40,120 nt of DNA, taken from assembly GCF_008123965.1 (NCBI RefSeq), contig NZ_VSTH01000034.1:1-40120 (forward strand), read 5' to 3'. The DNA comes from Bradyrhizobium hipponense. GTDB taxonomy: Bacteria > Pseudomonadota > Alphaproteobacteria > Rhizobiales > Xanthobacteraceae. Under the pieces are notes generated by a model. The model was not told where the DNA came from. It saw only the letters and a program-made list of their open reading frames with translations, and ran no database searches. Every line of letters begins with the position of its first letter. The first letter of the stretch is position 1. Made by a program: the position numbers and the translations under genes. This document shows, one piece after another, positions 23,220-32,530 of this stretch.

Positions 23220-24512
23220 ATGCGTGCCGTCGCGCCCGTTTTCACATCTTTTGTGCTGTCCGTTCTGTCCGCCACCACGTTCTGCGGACTAGCCGCGGCC
23301 GAGCCGACCACGCTCCGAATGGCCTGGTACTCGGACGGCAACGAGGGCGAGGTGATGGCTGACCTGCTCAAGCGATTCCACGAGCAGAACAAGGACATCG
23401 AAATCGTCCTCGATCAGGTGCCGTTCAAGGCGATCAACGAGACCTTGCCGGTGCAGCTGGCCTCCGGCCAGGCTCCCGACATGGCGCGTGTCGTCGATAT
23501 GGGCGGTCTATCGCGCTTCGCCCTCGATATGCGTCCCTTTCTCAAGGACCCCGGCTATTGGGAAATGAACTTCGGCCCTTTCCTCGAATGGATGCGGCCT
23601 GCCGGCGATACGAAGGCAATCCCGGGCTTCATGACCCAGCTCACCGTCACCGGTCCATTCGTCAACAAGACTCTGTTCGAGCAGGCCGGCGTCGCGATGC
23701 CGGGCGAGAAGTCGACCTGGGAGGACTGGGCGAAGGCGGCAAAGCAGGTCGCGGACAAGGTCCAGGCACCGTTTCCGCTGGCGCTCGACCGCTCGGGCCA
23801 CCGTTACTATGCACTCGCGGTGTCGCAAGGCACGCAGGTGTTCGGGGCGAATGGCGAGCCTGATGTCGTCGACGAAGGCTTCAAACGCGCGGCGCAGCTC
23901 GTCTACGACTGGCACAAGTCCGGCGTCATGTCGAAGGAGCTGTGGGGCTCGGTCTCCGGCACGGCCTATCGCGGCGCCAACGACGAATTCAAGAACGCGC
24001 AGGTCGTGATGTATCTGTCCGGATCGTGGCAGATCAGTCAGTTCGCCAAGACCATCGACAACGCCTTCGACTGGGTGGCCGTCCCCAATCCCTGTGGGCC
24101 GGGCGGGTGCAGCAGCATGCCGGGCGGCGCCGGTCTTGTGGCCTTCAAGACGACCCAGCATCCCAAGGAGGTCGCGCGGGTGATGGAATATCTCGCGAGC
24201 GAACCAGTGCTGGCGGAGTTCTACTCGCGCTCGCTGTTCGTGCCCGGCCACCTCGGGCTCGCGAAGAAGGGCGTCGACTATCCGACAGCCAGCCCGGAAG
24301 CCGCCGCCGCGCTGAAGGTCTTCACCGCAAGCGCTGCCCAGATTTCCCCGATCGCCTACCGGATCCAGGGCTACAGCAATAGCCGAATCGTCCTGAACGC
24401 CGTCATTAGCCGACTCGGGCAGGCGGTCTCGGGCGAGACGACGCTCGAGGACGCCTACAAGCGCATCACCGCCGATGTCGCGCAGCAGATAGCCGAACGC
24501 AACAAGAAGTGA
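23220..24512 (+). CDS. Sugar ABC transporter substrate-binding protein
   Basis: A 430-residue family 1 extracellular solute-binding protein. The signal peptide (MRAVAPVFTSFVLSVLSATT, with LAAA before the likely cleavage site at E) directs it to the periplasm. The mature part starts TTLRMAWYSDGNEGEVMADL, and family features follow: QLASGQAPDMARVVD, MPGEKSTWEDWAKAAKQVAD, and VVMYLSGSWQISQFAK. Cysteines in NPCGPGGCSSM could form a disulfide. The ATG at 23220 has GAGAGG upstream and begins the signal peptide; the longer open frame is discarded. Its stop is followed by the first permease. The ligand is probably an alpha-linked glucoside or similar oligosaccharide given the GH31 enzyme in the operon, but nothing in the sequence fixes it. 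Confidence 0.93.
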   Translation: MRAVAPVFTSFVLSVLSATTFCGLAAAEPTTLRMAWYSDGNEGEVMADLLKRFHEQNKDIEIVLDQVPFKAINETLPVQLASGQAPDMARVVDMGGLSRFALDMRPFLKDPGYWEMNFGPFLEWMRPAGDTKAIPGFMTQLTVTGPFVNKTLFEQAGVAMPGEKSTWEDWAKAAKQVADKVQAPFPLALDRSGHRYYALAVSQGTQVFGANGEPDVVDEGFKRAAQLVYDWHKSGVMSKELWGSVSGTAYRGANDEFKNAQVVMYLSGSWQISQFAKTIDNAFDWVAVPNPCGPGGCSSMPGGAGLVAFKTTQHPKEVARVMEYLASEPVLAEFYSRSLFVPGHLGLAKKGVDYPTASPEAAAALKVFTASAAQISPIAYRIQGYSNSRIVLNAVISRLGQAVSGETTLEDAYKRITADVAQQIAERNKK

Positions 24513-24547
24513 CGACAACTGGTTCATCGGGCCGGAGGGTCACTGCG

Positions 24548-25588
24548 ATGTCGGGCATCTCGTCCACTACCCGACTTGAGCGCGGCATAGCAACCGGCGC
24601 GCTCGCACGGCTCGGACAGGTCGCGGTCCTGCCGGTTGGCGTCGCGTTGCGGCTGCTCGATCCGCCGATGCGATGGATGCAGCGCTTCATCGGTGCGCGT
24701 CGCATGGCGTACGTGTTCCTGCTTCCCAACTTCGTCTTCTTCGGCTTGTTCGTGTTCCTGCCGATCGGCATCAACGTCGTGTTCTCGCTGACCGGCGGTA
24801 CGGCGCTGTTTCCCTCGCAGCGCCCCTATGTCGGCGGCGACCAGTTCGCCTATCTGTTCGACTGCGGCTCCTATCTCGATCCATCGAGCTGCCGCGAGGA
24901 CCACTTCTGGCGCGGCGTCGCCAATACCGCAAAGTTCGTCGTTTTTCAGGTGACGGCGATGGTGCTGTTTTCGCTCATCACCGCGCTTGTCCTCAACATG
25001 AAGATCCGTGGAAGGGGCTTTTTCCGGGCGGTCTATTTCTTTCCCGTGCTGCTGTCGCCCGTGGTGGTCGCGCTGATCTGGAAATGGATCCTGCAGCGCG
25101 ACGGGCTCCTCAACGCCGCCATCACCACGCTCGGCGGTCAGAAGATCCTGTTCTTCGTCGATCCGGGCTGGGCGATGTTCTGGGCAGTGTTCGTCTCGGT
25201 GTGGGCACATATGGGCTTCTACACCTTGATTCTGCTCGCCGGCCTGCAAGCGATTCCCGCCGATCTCTACGAGGCGGCGGAAATGGACGCGACGCCGCGC
25301 TGGCGCGTATTGCTACGCATCACGCTGCCGTTGCTGTGGCCGAACATGATCGTCGTCATCGTGCTCGCGCTGATCAAGGGCGCGCAGACCTTCGACGAGG
25401 TCTTCGTGCTGACCGGCGGCGGTCCCGGCACCGCGACGCTGATGGTCGTCCAGTACATCTATGAGACCGCGTTCTCGAGCCAGGTGCAGAATTTCGGCCT
25501 CGCTGCCGCGGCATCCGTCGTGCTCGGTGTCGTCCTTTTCGTCCTGACGCTCCTGCAATTCGCCGCCGCGCGGCGCAAAGAGGTTTGA
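24548..25588 (+). CDS. Sugar ABC transporter permease (MalF/UgpA type)
   Basis: A 346-residue inner-membrane permease of the carbohydrate CUT1 group. The coupling (EAA) motif is present as DLYEAAEMDATPRWRVLLRI, followed by TLPLLWPN. Hydrophobic segments fit six to seven helices. The periplasmic region after the first helix (GDQFAYLFDCGSYLDPSSCR) has two cysteines that may pair. An N-terminal cytoplasmic stretch of about 45 residues precedes the first helix. I use the ATG at 24548 with GGAGG upstream. A GTG at 24509, overlapping the previous stop as GTGA, is an alternative that would add 13 residues. It pairs with the second permease, which begins 1 nt after its stop. Confidence 0.92.
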   Translation: MSGISSTTRLERGIATGALARLGQVAVLPVGVALRLLDPPMRWMQRFIGARRMAYVFLLPNFVFFGLFVFLPIGINVVFSLTGGTALFPSQRPYVGGDQFAYLFDCGSYLDPSSCREDHFWRGVANTAKFVVFQVTAMVLFSLITALVLNMKIRGRGFFRAVYFFPVLLSPVVVALIWKWILQRDGLLNAAITTLGGQKILFFVDPGWAMFWAVFVSVWAHMGFYTLILLAGLQAIPADLYEAAEMDATPRWRVLLRITLPLLWPNMIVVIVLALIKGAQTFDEVFVLTGGGPGTATLMVVQYIYETAFSSQVQNFGLAAAASVVLGVVLFVLTLLQFAAARRKEV

Positions 25589-25589
25589 G

Positions 25590-26654
25590 ATGCCAACCAT
25601 GCGCCTTTCAAGCATGCTCGGTCAGCGTCGCAACGGGACCGGACGTCCGCTGCACTGGACCGACATGGTGGCCTACGTCTATCTCGCGCTCGGCGTCGTC
25701 CTGATGTTCGGCCCGGTGCTGTGGCTGGTGCTGTCATCGTTCAAGACCCAGAGCGCACTGCTGGAATTTCCCCCGTCGCTGCTGCCGTTCGCACAGGTGG
25801 AAGTGACGGTATCAGGTCAGCCACAGAAGCTGCCGCTGTTCCGCGCCAAGCTTCCCGACGGCACGGTCCGCGAACTGGCGCAAGTCCGGCGCATCGGGCT
25901 CATTGCCCAGATGGTCGATCCCGCCGATCCCTCGCAACAGTTCCGCGTCGCGATCGACAAACGCGAACCGGTGCGCCACGTGGCGCTTGCGACCGAGAAC
26001 TACAGCGAGCCGCTGCAGCGCTTCGCCTTCCTGCGCTTCCTGTACAATTCGGTATTCGTGACGGTGATCGCCACGCTGATCACGCTGCTGATCAATTCGA
26101 TGGCCGCCTATGGGCTCGCTGTCTATCAGTTCCCCGGCAAACAGGCGGCCACCCTGGCGGTGATCGGGACGCTGATGATCCCGGTGACCATCATCCTCGT
26201 GCCCGTCTATCTGGTGGTGACCGAACTCGGCCTCACCAACTCGCTTTGGGCGGTGATCCTGCCGGGTGCCGCGACGCCGACGGGCGTCTTCCTGCTCCGG
26301 CAATACATGCTGACGTTGCCGAAGGACCTGATCGAGGCTGCGCGCATGGACAAGGCATCCGAGTGGCAGATCTATTGGCGCATCGTCATGCCGTTGACCC
26401 TGCCGGCGCTGGCGGTTCTGGCGATCTTCTCGATCATGTGGCGCTGGAACGAATTCCTGTGGCCGCTCGCGGTCCTGACCAAAACCGAGGTCTACACGTT
26501 GCAGATTGCGCTCAATGCCTTCCAGGGCGAACTCCAGACCCAGTGGCACTATCTCCTTGCGATGACGGTCGTGACGCTCATTCCCGTCGCGCTCGTCTTT
26601 GTATTCCTCCAGCGTTTCATCACGACGGGCATCGGCTCGACGGGAATGAAATGA
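25590..26654 (+). CDS. Sugar ABC transporter permease (MalG type) with an enlarged periplasmic loop
   Basis: A 354-residue permease of the CUT1 group. The EAA coupling motif reads DLIEAARMDKASEWQIYWRI, followed by VMPLTLPAL. The protein is longer than the usual 270-300 residues because about 80 hydrophilic residues (roughly 55-140) separate the first and second membrane segments. That region should face the periplasm and includes SGQPQKLPLFRAKLPDGTVR. Similar extra loops occur in MalG and AglG of maltose and alpha-glucoside systems and may contact the binding protein. Its start follows the previous stop by 1 nt, so the permeases are translationally coupled. Confidence 0.92.
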   Translation: MPTMRLSSMLGQRRNGTGRPLHWTDMVAYVYLALGVVLMFGPVLWLVLSSFKTQSALLEFPPSLLPFAQVEVTVSGQPQKLPLFRAKLPDGTVRELAQVRRIGLIAQMVDPADPSQQFRVAIDKREPVRHVALATENYSEPLQRFAFLRFLYNSVFVTVIATLITLLINSMAAYGLAVYQFPGKQAATLAVIGTLMIPVTIILVPVYLVVTELGLTNSLWAVILPGAATPTGVFLLRQYMLTLPKDLIEAARMDKASEWQIYWRIVMPLTLPALAVLAIFSIMWRWNEFLWPLAVLTKTEVYTLQIALNAFQGELQTQWHYLLAMTVVTLIPVALVFVFLQRFITTGIGSTGMK

Positions 26655-26673
26655 CCGATCGGGGCAATCGACC

Positions 26674-27753
26674 ATGGCTGAACTGAAACTCGCGGGCGCA
26701 CGCAAATCCTTCGGCACCATCGACGTGCTGCACGGCATCGATCTCGCCGTGAAGGATGGCGAATTCGTCGTCTTCGTCGGGCCGTCCGGTTGCGGAAAGT
26801 CGACGCTGCTGCGCGTCATCGCCGGCCTCGAGAACGTAACCAGCGGCGAGGTCCATATCGATGGCGAGCGCGTCACCCATCTGCCGGCCTCCGAGCGCGG
26901 GCTCGCCATGGTGTTCCAGTCCTATGCGCTTTATCCGCACATGAGCGTGCGCAAGAACATGGCCTTTGCGCTCGAGAACATGGGGCTGAAGCCTGCGGAG
27001 ATCGAGGAACGGGTTGAGCGCGCCGCCGCCATGCTGCGGCTCACGGACTATCTCGACCGCAAACCCAAGGCGCTCTCCGGCGGACAGCGCCAGCGCGTCG
27101 CCATCGGCCGGGCCATCGTGCGCGATCCGAAGATCTTTCTGTTCGATGAGCCGCTGTCGAACCTCGACGCGGAGCTCCGCGTCGCGACGCGCAAGGAACT
27201 TGCCGCGCTGCATGCCAAGCTGGGCGGCACAATGATCTATGTCACCCACGATCAGGTCGAAGCCATGACGCTTGCCGACCGGATCGTGGTGCTAAAAGCC
27301 GGCCGGATCGAGCAGATCGGCACGCCCCTCGAACTCTACAATCACCCCTCGAACGCCTTCGTTGCCGGCTTCATCGGTTCGCCCCGGATGAACTTCCTGC
27401 CGGCTGTGGTGGTTTCCGACGACGGCATGCTCCGCCTCACGGTCGGCGAACGTGAAGTCGCGCTGCCCCGCGCGGCTTCCGGCCTCGCGGCCGGCACGGC
27501 CGTGACGCTCGGCATCCGCCCCGAGCATATCGACGTCACGCCCGACACGGGCATGCTCACAGCAACTGTCGACCTCGTCGAACGGCTTGGCGGTGAGACC
27601 TTCATCTATGCCTCGGCCCTCGGCCTGCCGCAGATCACGCTGCGACAGGATGGCCAGTCACAGCTCTACCGCGGCGATGCGGTCGCGATCCGCTTCGCCG
27701 CCGACCACCTGCACATCTTCGACGCAACCGGCGCAGCCCTCGCCCGGCCCTGA
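26674..27753 (+). CDS. Sugar ABC transporter ATP-binding protein (MalK/UgpC type)
   Basis: A 359-residue ATPase with complete motifs: Walker A GPSGCGKST (36-44), Q-loop glutamine near 82 in VFQSYALYPH, signature LSGGQ (134-138), Walker B IFLFDEP (154-160), and the switch histidine in YVTHDQ (H192). The C-terminal third (about 235-359; GSPRMNFLPAVVV onwards) is the MalK-type OB/TOBE regulatory region, so it may respond to regulatory partners. It powers the two permeases encoded just upstream. MalK-type ATPases are often shared among sugar importers, so it could serve more than one system. The ATG lies 20 bp after the previous stop. Confidence 0.95.
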   Translation: MAELKLAGARKSFGTIDVLHGIDLAVKDGEFVVFVGPSGCGKSTLLRVIAGLENVTSGEVHIDGERVTHLPASERGLAMVFQSYALYPHMSVRKNMAFALENMGLKPAEIEERVERAAAMLRLTDYLDRKPKALSGGQRQRVAIGRAIVRDPKIFLFDEPLSNLDAELRVATRKELAALHAKLGGTMIYVTHDQVEAMTLADRIVVLKAGRIEQIGTPLELYNHPSNAFVAGFIGSPRMNFLPAVVVSDDGMLRLTVGEREVALPRAASGLAAGTAVTLGIRPEHIDVTPDTGMLTATVDLVERLGGETFIYASALGLPQITLRQDGQSQLYRGDAVAIRFAADHLHIFDATGAALARP

Positions 27754-27773
27754 TCGAACCGGAGCCTGATTTC

Positions 27774-30086
27774 ATGAAAGCCCTGACCCACGGCCGCTTC
27801 CGCGGTCTCGACGGCCACGCCGCGCTGTTCGACCTCGCGACCGAACCGGCGGCGGCTCCGCTCGCGACGCTGCGCGTCGCGATTCTGGAGAGCGACATCG
27901 GCCGCGTCACCCTGCGCCGGCAGGATGGCTATCGCCTCGACCGCGGCTGGGCGATCGCGCCTGATCGCGCCGAGCCGCCGTTCGAGGGACGGCTACGCGA
28001 CGATTTCTCCGGCTTTGCCAATCCGGCTTCGACGGTGTCGGAGGCCGGCGGCATCGTCACGCTCGCCGCCGCGGGTCTCAGCGCGCAAGTGCGGCTTAAT
28101 CCGTTCGGCATCGCCTGGTACCGCTACGGCGAGGACCGGCCATTGCTGCGCGACCGCCCGACCCAAGCTTATTTCCTGTCGCGCAAGACCGGTACGTTGC
28201 TGCACGCGATGGAACGGCACGACGACGAACGTCATTACGGCCTCGGAGATAAGGCCGGTCCGCTCGATCGCACTGGCCGGCGCTTCGCGATCGATGCCGT
28301 CGACCCTTGCGGCTTCGATGCCGAGCTTTCCGATCCGCTGTACAAGATGCTGCCGTTCTTCATCGTTGATGGCCCACGCGGCGCGCACGGCATCTTCTAC
28401 GACAATCTCGCCCTCGGCTCGGTTGATCTCGGCTGCACGATCGACAATTACCATGGGCTGTTCCGCAGCTATCGCGCCGAGGACGGCGACCTCGACTATT
28501 ACGTGCTCGCCGGCCCGACCGTGCCAGAAGTAACGTGCCGGTTTTCCTGGCTGACCGGCGGACAGGCCTTTGCGCCCCGCTGGACGCTTGGCTTCGCGAT
28601 GACGACCATGACGATTGCCGACGCGCCGGATGCGGACGTGCGCATCACCGGCTTCATCGAGGATTGCAGACGCCACGGCATTCGTTGCGACAGCTTTCAT
28701 TTCGGCTCGGGTTACACCTCGATCGGCGAGCGTCGCTACGTCTTCAACTGGAACCGCGACAAGTTCCCGGATCCATCGGCGACGATGGCGCGGCTCAAGG
28801 CGGCCGGCATGCAGCCGGTCACCAACATCAAGCCCTGCCTGCTCGACGATCACCCACGGCTCGCTGAAGCCAGGGCGAACGGCATTCTGGTTGCTGACGG
28901 CGAGACCGGCGATCCGGCGGTCGCGCAGTTCTGGGATGGCCTCGGCTTCCATGTCGACTTCACCAACCCGAAGGGCCGGCAGTGGTGGGCTGACGGCATC
29001 CGCGACGCGCTGCTCGCCTATGGGGTAACGGCGGTGTGGAGCGACAACAACGAATATGAAATTTGGGACGAGGATGCGGTCTGCGACGGCGACGGTCGGC
29101 CGTTTCCGCAAGGACTCGCCCGTCCCGCGCAGGCACTCTTGATGCACAAGCTCGCCTTTGAGACGCAGGCCGCACAGGCACCGGACAAACGCCCCTATAC
29201 CATCACGCGCGCCGGCAGCGCCGGCATCGCCCGCTACGGCCAGACCTGGAGCGGCGACAACGAAACCGCCTGGAAGACGCTGCGCTACAACCTGACCCAG
29301 GGCCTCAACATGAGCCTGTCGGGGCTTTACAACATCGGCCACGACGTCGGTGGCTTCCACGGCCCATCGCCTGGACCGGAACTGCTCTGTCGTTTTGTCG
29401 AGTTCTGCGCGCTGTGGCCGCGCATGGTGATGAATTCCTGGAAGACGAACGGCATCGTCAACACGCCCTGGATGCATCCGGGCGTACTTCCCCAGGTCCG
29501 ATCCGCCATGAACCTGCGTCACAGCCTCATCCCTTATCTCTACACCCAGATGTGGCGTGCGGCGGCCGAAGACGTGCCGGCGGTGCGCCCGCTATTGTGG
29601 GATTTCGCGTCCGACGCGACCGGCGGAGCCGTCGAGGATGCTTTCATGCTTGGCCCCGATCTCCTCGTCGCTCCGGTGCTGGAAGAGGGAGCGACGACGC
29701 GCGAAGTCTATCTGCCCGCCCATCCCGGTGGCTGGTACGACTGGCATGACGGGACGCCATTCGAGGGCGGGCGAACCGTCACTGTCGCAGCGCCTCTGGG
29801 CCGGCTACCGCTCTTCGCACGCGCGGGCGCGATCGTTCCGATCGAAGACAAGGAGGGGCTGACGGCGGTCGCGTTCGGAGCCCCCGATCATGGTGGCTTC
29901 GGCCTTGTCTATGTCGACGATGGCGAGACGGCGGACTGGCGCAAGATAGGCACGACCATTGAATTCCGCCTCCGCCGCGACGATGCCGGCTTCGTTCTCG
30001 ATGTCAGCGGAGGAGAACTGGCGGCACCAATCCGCGTCCACGGCGTCGGTGTGCCGAATCTGCGTTTTGCCGGAACGGAAGAGTGA
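27774..30086 (+). CDS. Glycoside hydrolase family 31 (alpha-glycosidase), cytoplasmic
   Basis: A 770-residue GH31 enzyme. After an N-terminal beta-sandwich (about 1-240) the catalytic barrel contains GSGYTSIGERRYVFNWNRDK. The nucleophile is expected in AVWSDNNEYEIWDED (D424) and the acid/base aspartate in TWSGDNETAW (D495). The motif GHDVGGFHGPSPGPELLCRF follows, then C-terminal beta domains. No signal peptide is present, so it acts in the cytoplasm on imported sugar. The family includes alpha-glucosidases, alpha-xylosidases and sulfoquinovosidases, all retaining. The nucleophile region WSDNNE differs from the common W.DMNE, so the exact substrate is open. It is the last gene of the LacI-controlled operon. 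No sulfoquinovose catabolism genes are nearby. Confidence 0.92.
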   Translation: MKALTHGRFRGLDGHAALFDLATEPAAAPLATLRVAILESDIGRVTLRRQDGYRLDRGWAIAPDRAEPPFEGRLRDDFSGFANPASTVSEAGGIVTLAAAGLSAQVRLNPFGIAWYRYGEDRPLLRDRPTQAYFLSRKTGTLLHAMERHDDERHYGLGDKAGPLDRTGRRFAIDAVDPCGFDAELSDPLYKMLPFFIVDGPRGAHGIFYDNLALGSVDLGCTIDNYHGLFRSYRAEDGDLDYYVLAGPTVPEVTCRFSWLTGGQAFAPRWTLGFAMTTMTIADAPDADVRITGFIEDCRRHGIRCDSFHFGSGYTSIGERRYVFNWNRDKFPDPSATMARLKAAGMQPVTNIKPCLLDDHPRLAEARANGILVADGETGDPAVAQFWDGLGFHVDFTNPKGRQWWADGIRDALLAYGVTAVWSDNNEYEIWDEDAVCDGDGRPFPQGLARPAQALLMHKLAFETQAAQAPDKRPYTITRAGSAGIARYGQTWSGDNETAWKTLRYNLTQGLNMSLSGLYNIGHDVGGFHGPSPGPELLCRFVEFCALWPRMVMNSWKTNGIVNTPWMHPGVLPQVRSAMNLRHSLIPYLYTQMWRAAAEDVPAVRPLLWDFASDATGGAVEDAFMLGPDLLVAPVLEEGATTREVYLPAHPGGWYDWHDGTPFEGGRTVTVAAPLGRLPLFARAGAIVPIEDKEGLTAVAFGAPDHGGFGLVYVDDGETADWRKIGTTIEFRLRRDDAGFVLDVSGGELAAPIRVHGVGVPNLRFAGTEE

Positions 30087-30338
30087 GCTGTCGCCAACAG
30101 GCACGCTTATACCGAACTGTTCTGCTCACCCATGAACCCCACCGCAACCACCGCTGGAATACGCGGCTAACGACTTTTGCGATGATGAACGTCTCGAGGT
30201 GTTTTGCCCGACGAGTCAAACGCATTTCGCAAAATCAGCAAATTGCTATACTGGCAGCCAAGCCATTGATTTTGCTGTCACCGGCTACTGTGCATGGGGT
30301 TGTTCTCGCGTTTTGGTCTTGACCATGAACGCGCACGT

Positions 30339-31376
30339 TCAGAGCAGCGGACGATAGACGTCGCCGATCCGCACCGCTTCGGCATCGAGGCTGAACTTCG
30401 CAAGCACACGGGCGCGGCCACGCTCGCCCATTGCGGTCGCCGCGGCCACGTCGCGCATCAGCGGCTCCAACGCGGCGACTAGCGCATCGGCATCTGCCGG
30501 CGGCATCAGCACGCCAGTGACGCCGTCCTCGACCACCAGTTGGGCCGCGCCGGCGCGCGCGGCGACCAGTGCGCTGCCCGCCGCCATCGCCTCGATCAGC
30601 GTCAGGCCGAAACCTTCATTGCGCGAGGTGAAGGCGTAGATGGTCAGCCGCTGGTACCAGCGCTGCACCTCATCGATCGGCAGCTCCCCGGTGATAACGA
30701 TGCGCGATTGCAGGCCGGCGGCCTCGATCCGCCGCTTCAGATCGTTGGCAAAGGACGTCTGCTCCGCCGTGACCTGGCCGATGATGACGGCGCTGAAATC
30801 CGGATAGCGCGGCAACAGCATGCACATCGCATCGACGAACACGTCTGTGCCCTTCTGCGCGCGCACGCGGCCGAAGCAGCCGATCGCGTAGCGGCCCGGC
30901 AGGCCGCTTTCCGCAAAGGCCGCCGCGCGATCCTGCGGCGGCGCATAGACGTCGGTGTCGACGCCATGCGGGATCACGGTCGCCTTCACCTTCAGGAACG
31001 ACGCGGAGATGTCGGAGGTCGCGATGATCGCGTCCATGCGCCGGATCAGCCAGCGGGTGATCCAGCTGTGATGCCGCTGCGCCGCCGAGGTGAAGACGAG
31101 CTTGAGCGGCCAGCCGAGCGCGCGCAGCGCGACGCCCGCAATCATCTCGTTGTTGCGGCGCGCGTGCCAGATCAGCGGCGTGCGGCGGCGCCATAATTTC
31201 AGGACATCGGCAATGCCGATGCGCGCAATCCCCTCCGGCGCGTCCGAGCCGAACCAGCCGGCGCGGAACAGCTTCGCCAGCCGCGGCGCCACCATCCGGT
31301 TGGTCGCGGTGACCCCGGAATAGCGCCTGTGCAGATTTGGCACGATCACCTGCAGATCGCCCGGGGTATTCGCCAC
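30339..31376 (-). CDS. lpcC: LPS core mannosyltransferase, LpcC/LpsB-like (GT4)
   Basis: A 345-residue GT-B glycosyltransferase. Its N-terminal half matches the rhizobial LpcC/LpsB pattern as I remember it: VIVPNLHRRYSGVTATN, LIWHARRNNEMIAG, LKLVFTSAAQRHHSW, WLIRRMDAIIATSDISASF and VIPHGVDTDVYAPP. The C-terminal donor domain has FGRVRAQKGTDVFVDAM and the catalytic region EGFGLTLIEAMAAG. Members add mannose to the Kdo region of the inner core. The start is a GTG at 31376 with GGAG 6 nt upstream; an in-frame TAG lies shortly before. The gene stands alone on the minus strand, divergent from galE by 126 bp. It is an LPS gene separated from the main island by the sugar uptake operon. Confidence 0.85.
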   Translation of the reverse strand: MANTPGDLQVIVPNLHRRYSGVTATNRMVAPRLAKLFRAGWFGSDAPEGIARIGIADVLKLWRRRTPLIWHARRNNEMIAGVALRALGWPLKLVFTSAAQRHHSWITRWLIRRMDAIIATSDISASFLKVKATVIPHGVDTDVYAPPQDRAAAFAESGLPGRYAIGCFGRVRAQKGTDVFVDAMCMLLPRYPDFSAVIIGQVTAEQTSFANDLKRRIEAAGLQSRIVITGELPIDEVQRWYQRLTIYAFTSRNEGFGLTLIEAMAAGSALVAARAGAAQLVVEDGVTGVLMPPADADALVAALEPLMRDVAAATAMGERGRARVLAKFSLDAEAVRIGDVYRPLL

Positions 31377-31502
31377 GTCATGCTCCGTTTCGAAAAGGTC
31401 CTATACGCAACATTAAGCATAGTGGCCAGTTCAGCCGCGCCGAAACCCCCTCTTCACCGCATAAACGTTACCTTCATGCGTTGATCGAAGACGGGTGAGA
31501 TC

Positions 31503-32516
31503 ATGACTGTGCTTGTCACCGGCGGCGCCGGCTATATCGGAAGTCACACGGTCCTGGCGCTGGCGGAAGCCGGCGAGGACGTCGTCGTGATCGACGATCT
31601 CTCCACGGGTTTCTCCGCCTACCTGCCTGAGGGCGTGCCGCTGTTCATCGGCGATGCCGGCGACGAGAACCTGCTCGAAGGCGTGATCGCCCAGCACAAC
31701 ATCGAGAGCATCATCCATTTCGCGGGCTCGGTCGTCGTGCCGGAGTCGATGCGCGATCCGCTCGGCTACTACCGCAACAACTTCACCACCGCGCGCAACC
31801 TGCTCAACGTCGCGGTCAAGCGCGGCATTGGCCGCTTCATCTTCTCCTCGACCGCCGCCGTCTACGGCAATCCGGACCAGGTGCCGGTGCCCGAGCACGC
31901 GCCGACGCGGCCGCTGTCGCCTTACGGCTCGTCGAAGCTGATGACAGAGATCATGCTGCACGACGTTGCTTCCGCCTACGGCATGCAATATGTGAGCTTG
32001 CGCTATTTCAACGTCGCCGGCGCCGATCCGCAGGCGCGGATCGGGCTCGCTACTGTCGGCGCCACCCATCTGCTCAAGATCGCGGTCGAGGCCGCGACCG
32101 GTCAGCGCGCCAAGATCGACGTGTTCGGCACCGACTATCCGACCCCGGACGGCAGCTGCATCCGCGACTTCATCCACGTCACGGACCTTTCGCAGGCGCA
32201 TCGCTCGGCGCTGTCGTATTTGCGCGGCGGCGGCGCCTCGACGACGCTGAATTGCGGTTATGGCCGCGGTTATTCGGTGCTGGAGACCATCGACGCGGTG
32301 CGGCGGGTTTCCGGGCGCAGCTTCGCCGTGCAATACGCCCCGCGCCGGCCCGGCGACATCATGACCATGGTCGCCGACACCGGCCGCATCCGCAGCCTGC
32401 TCGACTGGAAACCGCAATACGACGACCTCGAGACCATCGCAGGTCACGCGCTGGCCTGGGAGGACAAGCTGTTCCGCGAGCATCATGGCGAGCTCCGCCA
32501 CGCCGCCTCGGCCTAG
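31503..32516 (+). CDS. galE: UDP-glucose 4-epimerase
   Basis: An SDR enzyme of 337 residues with VLVTGGAGYIGSHTVLAL at the N-terminus, the serine region FSSTAAVYGNP and the catalytic YxxxK in PYGSSKLMTEIM. GalE-typical segments follow: LRYFNVAGADPQARIG, DYPTPDGSCIRDFIHVTDL and LNCGYGRGYSVLE. It interconverts UDP-glucose and UDP-galactose and could supply galactose for LPS, or for exopolysaccharide. The ATG at 31503 has GGTGAG just upstream. The MsbA-like exporter follows after 118 bp containing a hairpin. Confidence 0.95.
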   Translation: MTVLVTGGAGYIGSHTVLALAEAGEDVVVIDDLSTGFSAYLPEGVPLFIGDAGDENLLEGVIAQHNIESIIHFAGSVVVPESMRDPLGYYRNNFTTARNLLNVAVKRGIGRFIFSSTAAVYGNPDQVPVPEHAPTRPLSPYGSSKLMTEIMLHDVASAYGMQYVSLRYFNVAGADPQARIGLATVGATHLLKIAVEAATGQRAKIDVFGTDYPTPDGSCIRDFIHVTDLSQAHRSALSYLRGGGASTTLNCGYGRGYSVLETIDAVRRVSGRSFAVQYAPRRPGDIMTMVADTGRIRSLLDWKPQYDDLETIAGHALAWEDKLFREHHGELRHAASA

Positions 32517-32530
32517 AATCCATCCAGGCG

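Noticed and set aside
30087..30338. Open frame in the 252-bp gap after the GH31 gene
   Set aside because: The frame has no ribosome site and no recognisable domain. The middle part resembles dispersed intergenic sequence of Bradyrhizobium, but I could not confirm this, and no terminator or RNA is clear.
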